This document shows positions 49,701-59,361 of a DNA stretch of 64,000 nucleotides, one piece after another (the stretch's first letter is position 1; every line of letters begins with the position of its first letter). The notes beneath the pieces were generated by a model. The model searched no databases. It was not told the DNA's origin and was given only the letters and a program-made list of their open reading frames with translations. The translations under genes and the position numbers were made by a program. This DNA is from Myxococcus qinghaiensis (GTDB lineage: Bacteria; Myxococcota; Myxococcia; Myxococcales; Myxococcaceae): contig NZ_JAKCFA010000029.1 of the NCBI RefSeq assembly GCF_024198215.1, positions 62,001 through 126,000 of the forward strand. The letters are read 5' to 3'.

Positions 49701-50927
49701 GTGGCCTCCGCGTCCGGCATCATCTACGCCTCTTTTGACCGCTTCCCTGCTCCCAAGGGAGCCGCCGTGCACATCCGGGCCTTCGTGGAGGCCTTGGGCG
49801 CGGCCTTCGGGGATGTGGACCTGCTGGCACTCCGGGACGGCCCCACCGCGAGCGCGGCCCCGCATCCACTCGTGGAGGGAGTGACGTATCACCCGCTGGA
49901 CGCGCGGGGTCGGGACCTGGTGGCGCAGGCGCTGTCGTTCCGCACGCACCTGGCGGCGTGGTGGAGGAACAGACCCCGGGCCCAGGTGGTCCACGTGCGC
50001 TCCATCTTCGAGGGCTATCCGGTGGCGCGGAGGAAGGAAGCGCTGACGGACGCGCTGGTGTTCGAGGTGAACGGGCTGCCGTCGATTGAGCTGAAGTATC
50101 ACCACCCGGATGTGGCGGAGGACGCGGAGCTGATGCTCAAGCTGGTGGCGCAGGAGGACGCGTGCATCGCGAGCGCGGATCTGCTGGTGACGCCCAGCGA
50201 GGTGACGGCGGAGTACCTGGTGAAGCGGGGCGCGGAGGCGTCACGCGTGCGGGTGATTCCGAACGGCGTGGAGCTGGAGGTGTTTCGTCACGCGCCGCCG
50301 CGAGCGCTGGAGCCAGGGCGTCCGGTGCGACTGCTCTATAGCGGGACGATGACGTCCTGGCAGGGAGTGCATCACGCCATCGAAGCGCTGCGACTGTTGC
50401 GAGCGGAGCTGCCCGCGGTGCTGACGCTGGTGGGGCCGCTGCGAAAGCACCAGCGGCGGGCGATGCTGGAGCGGTGTGGCGACTTGATGATGGAGGGCGC
50501 GGTGGAGCTGCGCGAGGCGATGCCGCAGGACGCGCTGGCGGCGCTGCATCACGAATGCGATGCGGTGCTGGTGCCGTTGCCAGTGAATGACCGCAACTGC
50601 GTGCAGGGGTGCTGTCCGCTGAAGCTGTTGGAGGCGATGGCCTCGGGCACGCCGGTCATCGCGTCGAACCTGCCGGTGGTGAGGACGCTCGCGGAACCCG
50701 ATGAGGTGTTGCTGGTGAGGCCGGGCTCACCGAAGGCCATCGCGGAGGCCGTGAAGGACCTGCGAGCGAATCCCGAGCTCGGGCCCGCGCTCAGCGCGAG
50801 AGCCCGCGCCCGAGTGGAACGCGACTTCACCTGGGCACGAGCGCGTGAGGCGCTGGTGGTGTCGTATGAAGAACAGCTCGGGTTGAAGAGGCGCGAGGGC
50901 CTGAGTCCCGAAGTTGAACGCAGGTGA
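49701..50927 (+). CDS. GT4 family glycosyltransferase
   Basis: 408 residues from GTG 49701. The family features are VIPNGVELEVFRH near 186, a GTMTSWQGVHHAIEAL donor-side strand, and the E-x7-E region with CPLKLLEAMASGTPVIASNLP near 305. Donor and acceptor are not deducible. Divergent from the four-gene operon and convergent with another GT4 gene, so a polysaccharide or glycolipid locus is likely. The upstream ATG-less extension from 49632 is rejected because the GT-B start strand (GIIYASFDRFP) follows the GTG immediately. Confidence 0.85.
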   Translation: MASASGIIYASFDRFPAPKGAAVHIRAFVEALGAAFGDVDLLALRDGPTASAAPHPLVEGVTYHPLDARGRDLVAQALSFRTHLAAWWRNRPRAQVVHVRSIFEGYPVARRKEALTDALVFEVNGLPSIELKYHHPDVAEDAELMLKLVAQEDACIASADLLVTPSEVTAEYLVKRGAEASRVRVIPNGVELEVFRHAPPRALEPGRPVRLLYSGTMTSWQGVHHAIEALRLLRAELPAVLTLVGPLRKHQRRAMLERCGDLMMEGAVELREAMPQDALAALHHECDAVLVPLPVNDRNCVQGCCPLKLLEAMASGTPVIASNLPVVRTLAEPDEVLLVRPGSPKAIAEAVKDLRANPELGPALSARARARVERDFTWARAREALVVSYEEQLGLKRREGLSPEVERR

Positions 50928-50972
50928 TCTGTCCGCACGCTTCGGGAAGTACGGCGAGCGTTGCGTGAACCC

Positions 50973-52163
50973 TCAGCCCACCCTGGGCACCGCGCGAGCC
51001 AGCACGCGGCGCAGCACCTCCGCCTCGGCATCGGACTGAAACCGCTCCAGGATGCGCCTGCGCGCGGCGGCGCCAATCGCCGCCCGGTGCTCCGGCGACA
51101 GCGACAGCACGTCGAGACACGCCTGCCCCAGATGGTTCAACAGGGCCTTGGACACGAGGAAGCCGTTGCGCTGATGGTCGACGGCCTCGGGAATGCCACC
51201 GGCGTCACTGGCGATGACGGGACAGGCACACGACATCGCCTCCAGCAGCGCGTTCGGCATCCCTTCCCAGAGCGACGGCTGGAGATACACGTCGCACAGA
51301 CGCAGGTGCGCGGCGATGGCCTCGGGTATCTCGAGCGCGCCAGAGACGATGATGCGAGCACCATCCTCGGGATGCTCGGCACGGTAGGCAACAAGGTGCT
51401 CCGCGTCGCGAGGACGCACCTCACCGATGACGAGCAGACACGCGGGCCGAGTCCGCCTTACCTCCGACAGCGCGGAGAGCAGGAACGGCAAGCCCTTCTT
51501 GTGACGCAGCTCCCCCGAGAACCCGAGCACCGCCTCACCCGGAGCGATGCCGAGCCGCTCGCGCAGCACCGGGTCCGCTGGCCCAGGTGAGAACACCTCG
51601 GTGTCGACGGCGTTGGGGATGACCTCCACCTGCCCATCCTTCCCGAGCAACAACCCCATCTTCGTTCCTAGGTCGGCGGAAGCGGCGGTGAGCACATCCG
51701 CGCGCTGGAGCGTCCACAGGAGCCGGGCGAAATCCCCGGGAGGAAACATGTGTTGGTCCACGTCATTGCCCCGAGCACTCACCGTGGACGCAATCCCCAC
51801 CGAGGCGGCGAACACGACGGCGAGGAACCCCGGTGGCGACAGGTAGTGTCCCCACACCAGGTCGTAGCGCCGCTTCGAGTGCAGATAGTCGAGCACGTCC
51901 AACGTGTGTTGCATCGACAGGTCGCTGCTTCCGAACAGCCCCAGCCGATGCAACGTGACCCCGCGAGCAAACGGCGTCACCTCGCCCGCATCGTCCAGCG
52001 TACTCAACGCTCCAGGAGCCGCCGTGCGTGTCCACGCGAGCACGTCCACCCGAGCCCCCAGTCGAGCCAGTGCGCCAGCGGTGCGAGCGCCACTGCGAGC
52101 AAGCCCTCCGATATCGGGCGGGAAGCGTTCAGCGAGGAGAAGGACACGAGGTGAGCCAGCCAT
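50973..52163 (-). CDS. GT4 family glycosyltransferase
   Basis: 396 residues from ATG 52163. The N-terminal VLLLAERFPPDIGGLARSG, the middle VIPNAVDTEVFSPGP, GFSGELRHKKGLPFLL and the C-terminal EGMPNALLEAMSCACPVIAS with the GT4 E-x7-E motif are typical. It converges with the other GT4 gene, 45 bases away. Likely partner in the same cell-surface glycan pathway. Confidence 0.88.
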   Translation of the reverse strand: MAGSPRVLLLAERFPPDIGGLARSGARTAGALARLGARVDVLAWTRTAAPGALSTLDDAGEVTPFARGVTLHRLGLFGSSDLSMQHTLDVLDYLHSKRRYDLVWGHYLSPPGFLAVVFAASVGIASTVSARGNDVDQHMFPPGDFARLLWTLQRADVLTAASADLGTKMGLLLGKDGQVEVIPNAVDTEVFSPGPADPVLRERLGIAPGEAVLGFSGELRHKKGLPFLLSALSEVRRTRPACLLVIGEVRPRDAEHLVAYRAEHPEDGARIIVSGALEIPEAIAAHLRLCDVYLQPSLWEGMPNALLEAMSCACPVIASDAGGIPEAVDHQRNGFLVSKALLNHLGQACLDVLSLSPEHRAAIGAAARRRILERFQSDAEAEVLRRVLARAVPRVG

Positions 52164-52478
52164 GGGACCGAATCTACCCGGACCGGAGCGACCCACCCGA
52201 CGGGAATCTCACCGAGCCAGCTCTCTCCATTTGACAAACAAAACACCACGACGCGCAAAGCCAGATGATTTCGTTGGACACCCGCGACAAATCAACCACA
52301 CCATTCAAAGGCCCTCACCCCGTGTGGCAGACCGACTGAGCTCAAACCTTCCCCTGGTTTGAACTGGACCCATTCACCGTGTCGTGGGTGTCGACCCAGC
52401 CCCACGCCCCTACGGGAGGTCCGTCCCCCATGCTCCTCGCCCGAGAGGCCGGGCCCTGGAGCGAAACAGGAGCACCTC
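52164..52478. other. Intergenic region upstream of the RCC1 gene
   Basis: 315 bases with no gene, less GC-rich around 52225-52310. It has TTGACA at 52231-52236 without a good -10 at 16-18 bases, and the 7-bp inverted repeat listed separately. It presumably carries the promoters of both divergent genes. Confidence 0.45.
52342..52361. promoter_or_regulatory. Inverted repeat TCAAACC-N6-GGTTTGA
   Basis: Perfect seven-base arms around six bases in the leader region, 118 bases before the TTG start of the RCC1 gene. Operator or attenuator-like hairpin. Confidence 0.45.
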
Positions 52479-54932
52479 TTGAGAAGGCAATGCCCGCGGC
52501 GGCCAGAAAACCCTTTTGCTCGATACATGGTTCCCCTGCTTCTGGTCGCGATGTCTTGCGGTGACCCCGCGCCCATGTCTGACAATGGGTCCGAGCCGAC
52601 CACGACCCGTCAGAAGCTGTCGGCACCGGTAAAGGTGGACCGGACCGTGGCGGCGGGTGCCTACCACTCGCTGTTCGTGCAGAAGAATGGCGAGGTCTGG
52701 GGCTGGGGACAGAACCTGTCCGGCCAGCTCGGCACGGGGAGTACCAACAGCACGCCAGTGACCAGCCCGACGAAGACCATCGGGCTGGTGTCCATCAAGG
52801 CCGTGGCCGCGGGTCAGACGCACTCGCTCGCGCTCGACACGAGCGGACAGGTCTGGGCGTGGGGCAAGAACGACTTCGGGCAGGTGGGCCATGGCACCGC
52901 GGGCGGCACGGTGCTCCTGCCCACTCGGGTGGCGGCGCTCTCCGGCATCCAGGCCATCGCGGCGAACGGGAACTTCTCGCTGGCGCTGGGACAGGACGGA
53001 CGAGTCTGGGCTTGGGGACAGAATGCCTCCGGGCAGGTGGGCAAGGGCACTGCACCCACGAGCGCGGAGCCCACGCCACGTGAGGTGAACAGCCTGCCGA
53101 CCATTCGAGCCATCGCGGCGGGCCACAACCACGCGCTCGCGTTGGACGCGGACGGCAAGGTGTGGGGTTGGGGGAAGAACGACTTCGGACAGGTGGGCAC
53201 GGGGAGCGCCACATCCTCCGTCTTGGTGCCGACGCTGGTGGCCAACCTGCCTCGGGTGAAAGCCATCGCGGCGGGCTCGGGCCACTCGCTCGTGATTGAC
53301 GAGCAGTTCGGCAACGTGTGGGCGTGGGGACAGAACTCGTCAGGCCAGGTGGGGAGCGGGACGCCGGGAGCCACGCCGGTGCTGACACCGACCCCGGTCA
53401 ACGGGCTGTTCGCGGCGACTCGCGTGAGCGCGGGCCACTCGTTCTCGATGATCATCATGGGCAACGGGCTGGTGAAGACGTGGGGACTCAACGCCTCGGG
53501 CCAGTTGGGTCATGGCGTCGCGGGAGGCAACAGCGTGGTCCCCGTGGACGTGGTGGGGATGACAGACGCGACGGCCATCGCGGCGGGCTACCACCATGCC
53601 TTGACGGTGCGTCCGGACTGCCCGGTGTGGACGTGGGGCAACAACGGCCAGGGACAGCTCGGCACGGGTACGACGACCACGGCGGCCACGACTGCGCCGG
53701 TGGCGAGCCTGGTGCTCAACACGTTCTATTTCGATGGGGACATGGACGGATTTGGGGACGAGTACATCGCCCTGGAATCCTGTACCGCGCCGGATGGCTA
53801 CGTGGAGGACGTCGACTGTGACGACTTCACGTCGACGACGTTCCCGGGTGCGCCGGAGCAGTGTAACGGGATGGACGACAGCTGTGACGGAGTGGCCGAC
53901 GAAGGGAACCCGGGCGGAGGCACGACATGCGCCACGGGATTGCTCGGAGTCTGCGCGACAGGCACCACGGCGTGCACCAGCGGCAGCGTGGTGTGCGCGC
54001 AGAACCAGTCCGCATCAAACGAGCAGTGCGACAACCTGGACAACGACTGTGACGGAGCGGTGGATGACGGCAACCCCGGTGGACTCCAGGCCTGCGCGAC
54101 GGGAGACCAGGGCGTGTGCGGCGAGGGCGTGACGTACTGCACCCACGGCGTCATCGACTGCGTGCAGAAGCAGGGTCCGTCGGCGGAGGTCTGCGACGGT
54201 GCGGACAATGACTGCGACACGCTGACGGACGAGGGGATGACGTCGACCTGGTACAGGGATGCGGATGGCGACGGCCACGGGAACGGGTCCGTGTCCACAC
54301 AGGCCTGCACGCGGCCCTCCGGCTACGTGGCGAACACGAGTGACTGCAACGACGCCAACGCGGGCATCTATCCGGGGGCCTTGGAGACCTGCGACAGCGT
54401 GGACAACGACTGCAACGGCTCCGTGGACGAGGGCGAGATGTTGACGTGGTACCGCGACGCCGATGGCGACGGCTACGGGAACGCGTCCTTGTCCACACAG
54501 GCCTGCACACCACCCTCCGGCTACGTGGCGAACACCAGCGACTGCCATGACAACAACGCCAGCATCCGCCCCAACGCGAGTGAGGTCTGCGATGGCATGG
54601 ACAACAACTGCAACGGCACCGTGGACGAGGGAGTGATGAAGACCTGGTACCTGGATGCGGACGGCGACGGCTATGGCGCCACGAACTATTATACCGCTCA
54701 GAGCTGTGCCCAGCCGGCCGGCTACGCTGCCAACTTCGCGGACTGCAACGACACCATTGGGGCCGTCAACCCAGGCACTGCGGAGCAGTGTGGAGACTTC
54801 GTCGACAACAACTGCTCCGGACTCATTGATGAAAATTGCAGTGAAGAGACTTGTTTCTCCCGCGAGACTGCTGACTTCGAGCGCCAGGTCAGCATGCTCC
54901 CCTGGCCATGGCCGCCACTGCCCTGTCCCTAG
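52479..54932 (+). CDS. RCC1-repeat / MopE-type metal-binding lipoprotein with a TTG start
   Basis: 817 residues. The start is taken as TTG 52479, six bases after a perfect AGGAG, giving a basic N terminus (RRQCPRRPENPFARY) and the lipobox LLLVAMSC; ATG 52527 lacks a ribosome binding site and a basic region. Residues about 65-395 are seven RCC1-type blades (repeats such as VWAWGQNASGQVGKGT). Residues about 415-800 are repeated MopE-like units (TWYRDADGDGYGN, then CDGMDNNCNGTVDEG), rich in Asp/Asn/Cys, calcium- or copper-binding in MopE relatives. A surface lipoprotein. The last 20 residues are unrelated and Pro-rich. Confidence 0.83.
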   Translation: MRRQCPRRPENPFARYMVPLLLVAMSCGDPAPMSDNGSEPTTTRQKLSAPVKVDRTVAAGAYHSLFVQKNGEVWGWGQNLSGQLGTGSTNSTPVTSPTKTIGLVSIKAVAAGQTHSLALDTSGQVWAWGKNDFGQVGHGTAGGTVLLPTRVAALSGIQAIAANGNFSLALGQDGRVWAWGQNASGQVGKGTAPTSAEPTPREVNSLPTIRAIAAGHNHALALDADGKVWGWGKNDFGQVGTGSATSSVLVPTLVANLPRVKAIAAGSGHSLVIDEQFGNVWAWGQNSSGQVGSGTPGATPVLTPTPVNGLFAATRVSAGHSFSMIIMGNGLVKTWGLNASGQLGHGVAGGNSVVPVDVVGMTDATAIAAGYHHALTVRPDCPVWTWGNNGQGQLGTGTTTTAATTAPVASLVLNTFYFDGDMDGFGDEYIALESCTAPDGYVEDVDCDDFTSTTFPGAPEQCNGMDDSCDGVADEGNPGGGTTCATGLLGVCATGTTACTSGSVVCAQNQSASNEQCDNLDNDCDGAVDDGNPGGLQACATGDQGVCGEGVTYCTHGVIDCVQKQGPSAEVCDGADNDCDTLTDEGMTSTWYRDADGDGHGNGSVSTQACTRPSGYVANTSDCNDANAGIYPGALETCDSVDNDCNGSVDEGEMLTWYRDADGDGYGNASLSTQACTPPSGYVANTSDCHDNNASIRPNASEVCDGMDNNCNGTVDEGVMKTWYLDADGDGYGATNYYTAQSCAQPAGYAANFADCNDTIGAVNPGTAEQCGDFVDNNCSGLIDENCSEETCFSRETADFERQVSMLPWPWPPLPCP

Positions 54933-55227
54933 GACCCAGGTTGGTGCCTCGCACACTCAACGTCGAACACGAATGAAGGCTCCTTCCGGGGCGAGTTGAC
55001 CTCCGCCACCGTCAGGACCGTCCTGTTGGACTTCCGGCCGCTCCGAGCCCCCAACCTCGGAGCGGTGGAGGCCCCCGCGCCCGACTCGGGTCTCTCCGAC
55101 CCGGGGACCGGCCGGGCCCAAAACTCTCTGTCCGTGAATAAACCCCGCCGCCCCCCGTCCAGGGGCACGGTGGAGCCATCCCCTTAGTACGGCCGGACCC
55201 CCAGGCTCCCCCGGAGGCACGTCACAC

Positions 55228-57975
55228 ATGCACGCGCGTCGTTGGTGGGCAATCGCGCTCGCGGGAACACTTGCGGGCTGCATCGTGGAGCCCCAGGGTC
55301 CCGACTGGGACGACTGGGACGAAGACCCCACCCAGCCCTGGCCCGACCCCACCGAGCCTGACCCCACCCTGCCCGGCGGCCCCGACTTCCAGGTGGAGTC
55401 CGTCTCCGGCCCCTCTGCCCTCGGTACGGGAGAGCTGCGCGCCCGGGCGCGCCTCTGCAACGAGGGCGGCGGCGCCGGCTCGACGGAGGCCTCCTTCTTC
55501 CTCACCCCCGCCTCGGGTCCAGGCTCGAACGAAATCCTCCTGGCCACCAGCAACCGCCTCTCCCTCCGCTCCGGCGAATGTCGGGAAGTCTCCGCCTCGG
55601 TGAACGCACGGTCCGTGCCCGAAGGCAGCTACTTCCTGAGCGCCCGGGTGGACCCGGACGGCGTCGCCACGGAGACCCGCGAGGACAACAACGTCCGTCT
55701 CGGCAACACCGTCCGCGTGGACCGCACGCCCCCGGAGACGCCCGCGCCCGCCTGGACGCAGGCTGAAATCGGAAGGCTCCGCCGCCTCACCCTCCACACC
55801 GAGTCAGGCGCCACGGTGCGCGTATACGAGGGCCCGAACTGCTACGGACAAGAAGTCGCGAGCACCGTGGCGGGCTCCAACAACTACTGCGAGGTCCCCA
55901 TCGACGTCCCGACGACGCCCGGAGCCACCTACTCCGCGCGCGCCTATGACGACCTCGGCAATGGCTCGCCCTGCAGCCCCACCGTGGACTACCCCTACGG
56001 CGACGGCTCACCAAGGCTCGCCCCGGTGCTGCTCAACACCAACCCGGGCTCGCCCGGGGGCAGCCTCCAGCCCACCTTCAACGGCCGCGCGGAGCCGCGC
56101 GTCACCGTGGAGCTCTTCAAGAACGCCACCTGCCAGGGCACCGCGGAGCAGACGCTGACCACGGACGCCGCCGGCTCCTTCTCCGCCCGGTTCAATGTGG
56201 CCAAGAACGAGAAGCTGACGGTGTCCGCGCGAGCCAAGGACTCGGGCGGCTACTCCACGCCCTCGCCCTGCTCCAACCCCATGGAGTACGAGAACGACGG
56301 CACCCCGCCGGCCCCGCCCCGCGTCACTGACGTGAAGTGGCAGTACCTGAACAGCGGCCGTCAGCTCGTCGTCACGGGCACCGCCGAGCCCCACTCCACC
56401 GTGGCCATCTTCATCGACGTCGCGTGCACGGGAACCCCGGCGCGCACGGTGCAAGCGGACGCGGAGGGACGCTTCACCGCCACCGCGCCCTTCAGTGCCG
56501 GAGGCAGCCATCGCGTGTTCCTCGCGGCGAAGGACGCCTCGGGCAACGTGTCCACCTGTGCGGAAGGCCCCGCCTACGAGCTGCGCTGCCCGCCGGGCAC
56601 CGCGGACTGCGACGGCCGCTCCTCCAACGGCTGCGAGGTGGACCTGACGGCGAACCCCAACCACTGCGGCACCTGCGGCAACACCTGCCAGGACGGCCCC
56701 TACGCGGACGGCGTCTGCGTGGCGGCCACGTGCGGCACCACCTGCGCACCGGGCTACTACGACTGCGACGGCAAGGCGTCCAACGGCTGCGAGTCTCGCA
56801 CGGTGTGCCAGCCCACCAACCAGTGCACCATCGACAAGCCGAGCGAGCTGATGATTACGGCGCTGTCCGTCGTCGAAGACCCGGTGCGCACGGCGCCCGG
56901 TGGCGCGTGGCACTTCGGCACGGTGATGCGCGAGCTGGCCGGTGGCCAGGACCCGTCGCCGCTGGTGCGTGCGTGGCTGAAGACGTGGCTGGGGAAGCAG
57001 AACGTGAACGGCCTGGAGATTCCGCCACGCCCGGAGATGCAGACGCGAGTGCTGGGGCCGTGGGAGGCGCGCAGTGGCGGGCCGTCGGCGCCGCTGGACT
57101 TCAACTCGGCGCCATTCCGGCTGCTGGCCATCATCAACCGCATCGACCTGCGCGAGCAGGGCATCCAGGCCGGAGAGGGGCGCTTCGTCTACGGCATCGT
57201 GGACCCGAGCGGTGTGCCGCTCGAGTTCACCGTCATCCTGGAGTACGCCCTGCCCGGAACCACGCCGGAGTCCATCCAGCGCTGGGCCACGGACTGGCAT
57301 GAGCTGGGCACGGTGAAGGTTGGAAACGCGGGCTACAACGCGAAGCTCCAGGCACTCACGGACCGCTTCGCGAAGAGAGGGGTGATGACGGGTCGGCACG
57401 AGGGCAGCGCGCTGAACCAGATTCGCACCAATGAAATCGAGCTCGCGGAGCCGTGGGAGATGCGCGAGTTCATCCTCTCTCCGCTCGGCCTGATGCCGGC
57501 GACGACGAAGCTGACGCCCGCGATGCACTTCGAGAACACGCAGCTGCTGGCCAGCTTCCTCACGGAGAACAGCGCGGACGTGCTCGCGGAGCGACACGTG
57601 GTGCCCGACACCTTCGGGGGCTTCCCGTTCCTCGCGGCCCACTCACTGGTGCCGCTGGACTTCTTCTGGCGCGCGCCGAACGTGTCGAACGAGGTGCGCC
57701 ACAAGTTCTCCCTCAACACGTGCAGCGGCTGCCACGCGGGTGAGACGCAAACGGAGTTCGTCCACGTGGCGCCTCGCTCACGGGGAGCGACCGCGGCGCT
57801 GTCGCCCTACCTGCGAGGCACCACGGTGACGGACCCGATGACGAAGTCGGTGCGCACGTTCGACGACCTCACCCGGCGCGCCGATGACTTGAAGGCGCTG
57901 GTGTGCGCGCCGACGGCGGGCCTCAAGTCCGTGGGCCTGGCGCCGTCCAACCTGCCGCCCGCCCGCGTGCACTGA
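55228..57975 (+). CDS. Lipoprotein with CARDB, Ig-like and Cys-rich domains and a CxxCH motif
   Basis: 915 residues. Lipobox LAGTLAGC, then a Trp/Asp/Pro linker; a CARDB-like domain (about 50-165), two Ig-like repeats (about 265-440, each with an AEPRVTVELFKNATC or AEPHSTVAIFIDVAC strand) and a Cys-rich section (about 450-540, NGCEVDLTANPNHCGTCGNTC). The last 370 residues form a domain of unknown type ending with CSGCHAGET near residue 832. CxxCH would attach haem c if the protein is exported, but only one such motif is present and no distal ligand is evident. GGAGG before ATG 55228. Confidence 0.75.
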   Translation: MHARRWWAIALAGTLAGCIVEPQGPDWDDWDEDPTQPWPDPTEPDPTLPGGPDFQVESVSGPSALGTGELRARARLCNEGGGAGSTEASFFLTPASGPGSNEILLATSNRLSLRSGECREVSASVNARSVPEGSYFLSARVDPDGVATETREDNNVRLGNTVRVDRTPPETPAPAWTQAEIGRLRRLTLHTESGATVRVYEGPNCYGQEVASTVAGSNNYCEVPIDVPTTPGATYSARAYDDLGNGSPCSPTVDYPYGDGSPRLAPVLLNTNPGSPGGSLQPTFNGRAEPRVTVELFKNATCQGTAEQTLTTDAAGSFSARFNVAKNEKLTVSARAKDSGGYSTPSPCSNPMEYENDGTPPAPPRVTDVKWQYLNSGRQLVVTGTAEPHSTVAIFIDVACTGTPARTVQADAEGRFTATAPFSAGGSHRVFLAAKDASGNVSTCAEGPAYELRCPPGTADCDGRSSNGCEVDLTANPNHCGTCGNTCQDGPYADGVCVAATCGTTCAPGYYDCDGKASNGCESRTVCQPTNQCTIDKPSELMITALSVVEDPVRTAPGGAWHFGTVMRELAGGQDPSPLVRAWLKTWLGKQNVNGLEIPPRPEMQTRVLGPWEARSGGPSAPLDFNSAPFRLLAIINRIDLREQGIQAGEGRFVYGIVDPSGVPLEFTVILEYALPGTTPESIQRWATDWHELGTVKVGNAGYNAKLQALTDRFAKRGVMTGRHEGSALNQIRTNEIELAEPWEMREFILSPLGLMPATTKLTPAMHFENTQLLASFLTENSADVLAERHVVPDTFGGFPFLAAHSLVPLDFFWRAPNVSNEVRHKFSLNTCSGCHAGETQTEFVHVAPRSRGATAALSPYLRGTTVTDPMTKSVRTFDDLTRRADDLKALVCAPTAGLKSVGLAPSNLPPARVH

Positions 57976-58043
57976 GCGACGCAAGACGTCAGCGGGCCCG
58001 GGGAGGAATCCCTCTCCGGGCCTCGTCAGGGTAGGCTTTGGCC

Positions 58044-58445
58044 ATGGCCCTCTCTCCTGACGAATATGCCCGTCGCGATGCCAGCCACGCCCTGCATGCG
58101 AAGCTGCACGTCCAGCTCGAGGTAGACCGCGTCAAGCTACCGCCCTTCACCCCGGGCGAGGCCGTGGTGGAAGGACGCATCGCCCGGATATTCCGAGGCA
58201 ACCCGGCACAGCTCTCCACCCCCGTCTCCTTCGAGGTCCCCTGCTACCGCGAGGGAGACATGCTTCCCCCAAGCGGCATCCGCTGGAAGCTCGTCGAGTA
58301 CCTGGAGCACGCCCGGTACATTGAAATCTACCTCGACACGAACGCTGTAGGATTCATGGATGCTGGGCCGGGCATCACCGTGATAGAAGCCCTGTCAGAC
58401 ACGCCGCAGTTCGTCTTCAGCGACATCGAAGAAGAGGACGAGTAG
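58044..58445 (+). CDS. Conserved hypothetical protein
   Basis: 133 residues, no signal. Pattern MALSPDEYARRDASHALHAKLHVQLEVDRV, with a strand-rich centre (TPGEAVVEGRIARIF, VSFEVPC, RYIEIYLDT) and an acidic end (FSDIEEEDE). Looks like a small beta-sandwich; no named family. It converges with the VWA gene, four bases away. Confidence 0.55.
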   Translation: MALSPDEYARRDASHALHAKLHVQLEVDRVKLPPFTPGEAVVEGRIARIFRGNPAQLSTPVSFEVPCYREGDMLPPSGIRWKLVEYLEHARYIEIYLDTNAVGFMDAGPGITVIEALSDTPQFVFSDIEEEDE

Positions 58446-58449
58446 CGCC

Positions 58450-59262
58450 TCACCGGCCGAAGCCACCCAGGGCCGTGCGGCTGAAGCTCGCGGCCCCCTG
58501 GCTCACGCGCACCGCGGACTGGCTGAACACCTGGAAGGCCGCGCGAATCTCCTGCGCTGTCTGGCCCGGCGTCAGAATCCATTTGTCCTCGACGCCCATC
58601 TCCAGGAACACGCGCCGGAAGTCCGTGCTCCCGTCGTCGATGCCCATCGCCGCGACGATGTGGTTCTCCGCGCGGCGCAAGTCATTCACCACCGCCGCCA
58701 CGTCCTTCGCCCGGGCGCGGCTGGAGTGCATGTCCGCGCCGTCGGTAATCAGCAGCGTCACCGTGCGCACCGGCACGCCGTTGCCGCTGAACTCCTGGGA
58801 TTTCGCCAGCACTGTGCCCAGGAGCACCACCGCCTGGTCGTACAGCGGCGTGCCCTGGTCCGCGCTGTAGTTCTTCGAGTGCATCCGCACCACGTCCTCC
58901 AGCGGCCGGTAGGGATTGAGGACATGGCCATTCAGGTAGCGTGTGTGGAAGAGGACGCCGTCCTTCTGCTTGCTCGCCAGCAGCGAGTCGAGCACCAGGT
59001 TGTGCCCGTCGCACACCGTCTTCGTGTGCCCGCCCGAGGAGATGCTCCCCGAGTCGTCCGGCATCACCGTCACCAGCACCACCTCGCTGGCCTGCACGTC
59101 CTCCACGCGCACGCCGAGCCCCGCCTGGATTTGCGCGCCCAGGTCCACCACCGACAGCGCCTGCAACCCCGCGGGGCTCAGCACCCCTTCCGCGTGCGCG
59201 TCCTCGAAGAGCTTCGTCACCGCCGTCGGGTGTGCCCACGTCGACTTGCTCGTGCTGCTCAT
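58450..59262 (-). CDS. VWA domain protein (TerY-like)
   Basis: 270 residues. The metal-ion-dependent adhesion site is DDSGSIS (Asp69, Ser71, Ser73), followed by TPLYDQAVVLLG and ITDGAD, the order of a von Willebrand A domain. It lacks a signal peptide and transmembrane helices, so is cytoplasmic. It is the last gene of the operon PP2C, kinase, cysteine hydrolase, VWA. In TerY-P triads the VWA protein is the scaffold/substrate partner of the kinase and phosphatase. Confidence 0.87.
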   Translation of the reverse strand: MSSTSKSTWAHPTAVTKLFEDAHAEGVLSPAGLQALSVVDLGAQIQAGLGVRVEDVQASEVVLVTVMPDDSGSISSGGHTKTVCDGHNLVLDSLLASKQKDGVLFHTRYLNGHVLNPYRPLEDVVRMHSKNYSADQGTPLYDQAVVLLGTVLAKSQEFSGNGVPVRTVTLLITDGADMHSSRARAKDVAAVVNDLRRAENHIVAAMGIDDGSTDFRRVFLEMGVEDKWILTPGQTAQEIRAAFQVFSQSAVRVSQGAASFSRTALGGFGR

Positions 59263-59361
59263 GTCCAGCTCACTTTCTCCCTCGGTCCGAGGGCATGGCT
59301 CCGCCCGCGCCGCTCCTCTCGGAGCAAGGTCTGGGCTTCAGGTTCGTGACGAAGGGACTGC

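Noticed and set aside
52231-52236. TTGACA as a promoter for the RCC1 gene
   Set aside because: No acceptable -10 sequence at 16-18 bases downstream.
54015-54956. Minus-strand open frame of Val/Ala-rich repeats
   Set aside because: It mirrors the repeated MopE-type units on the plus strand.
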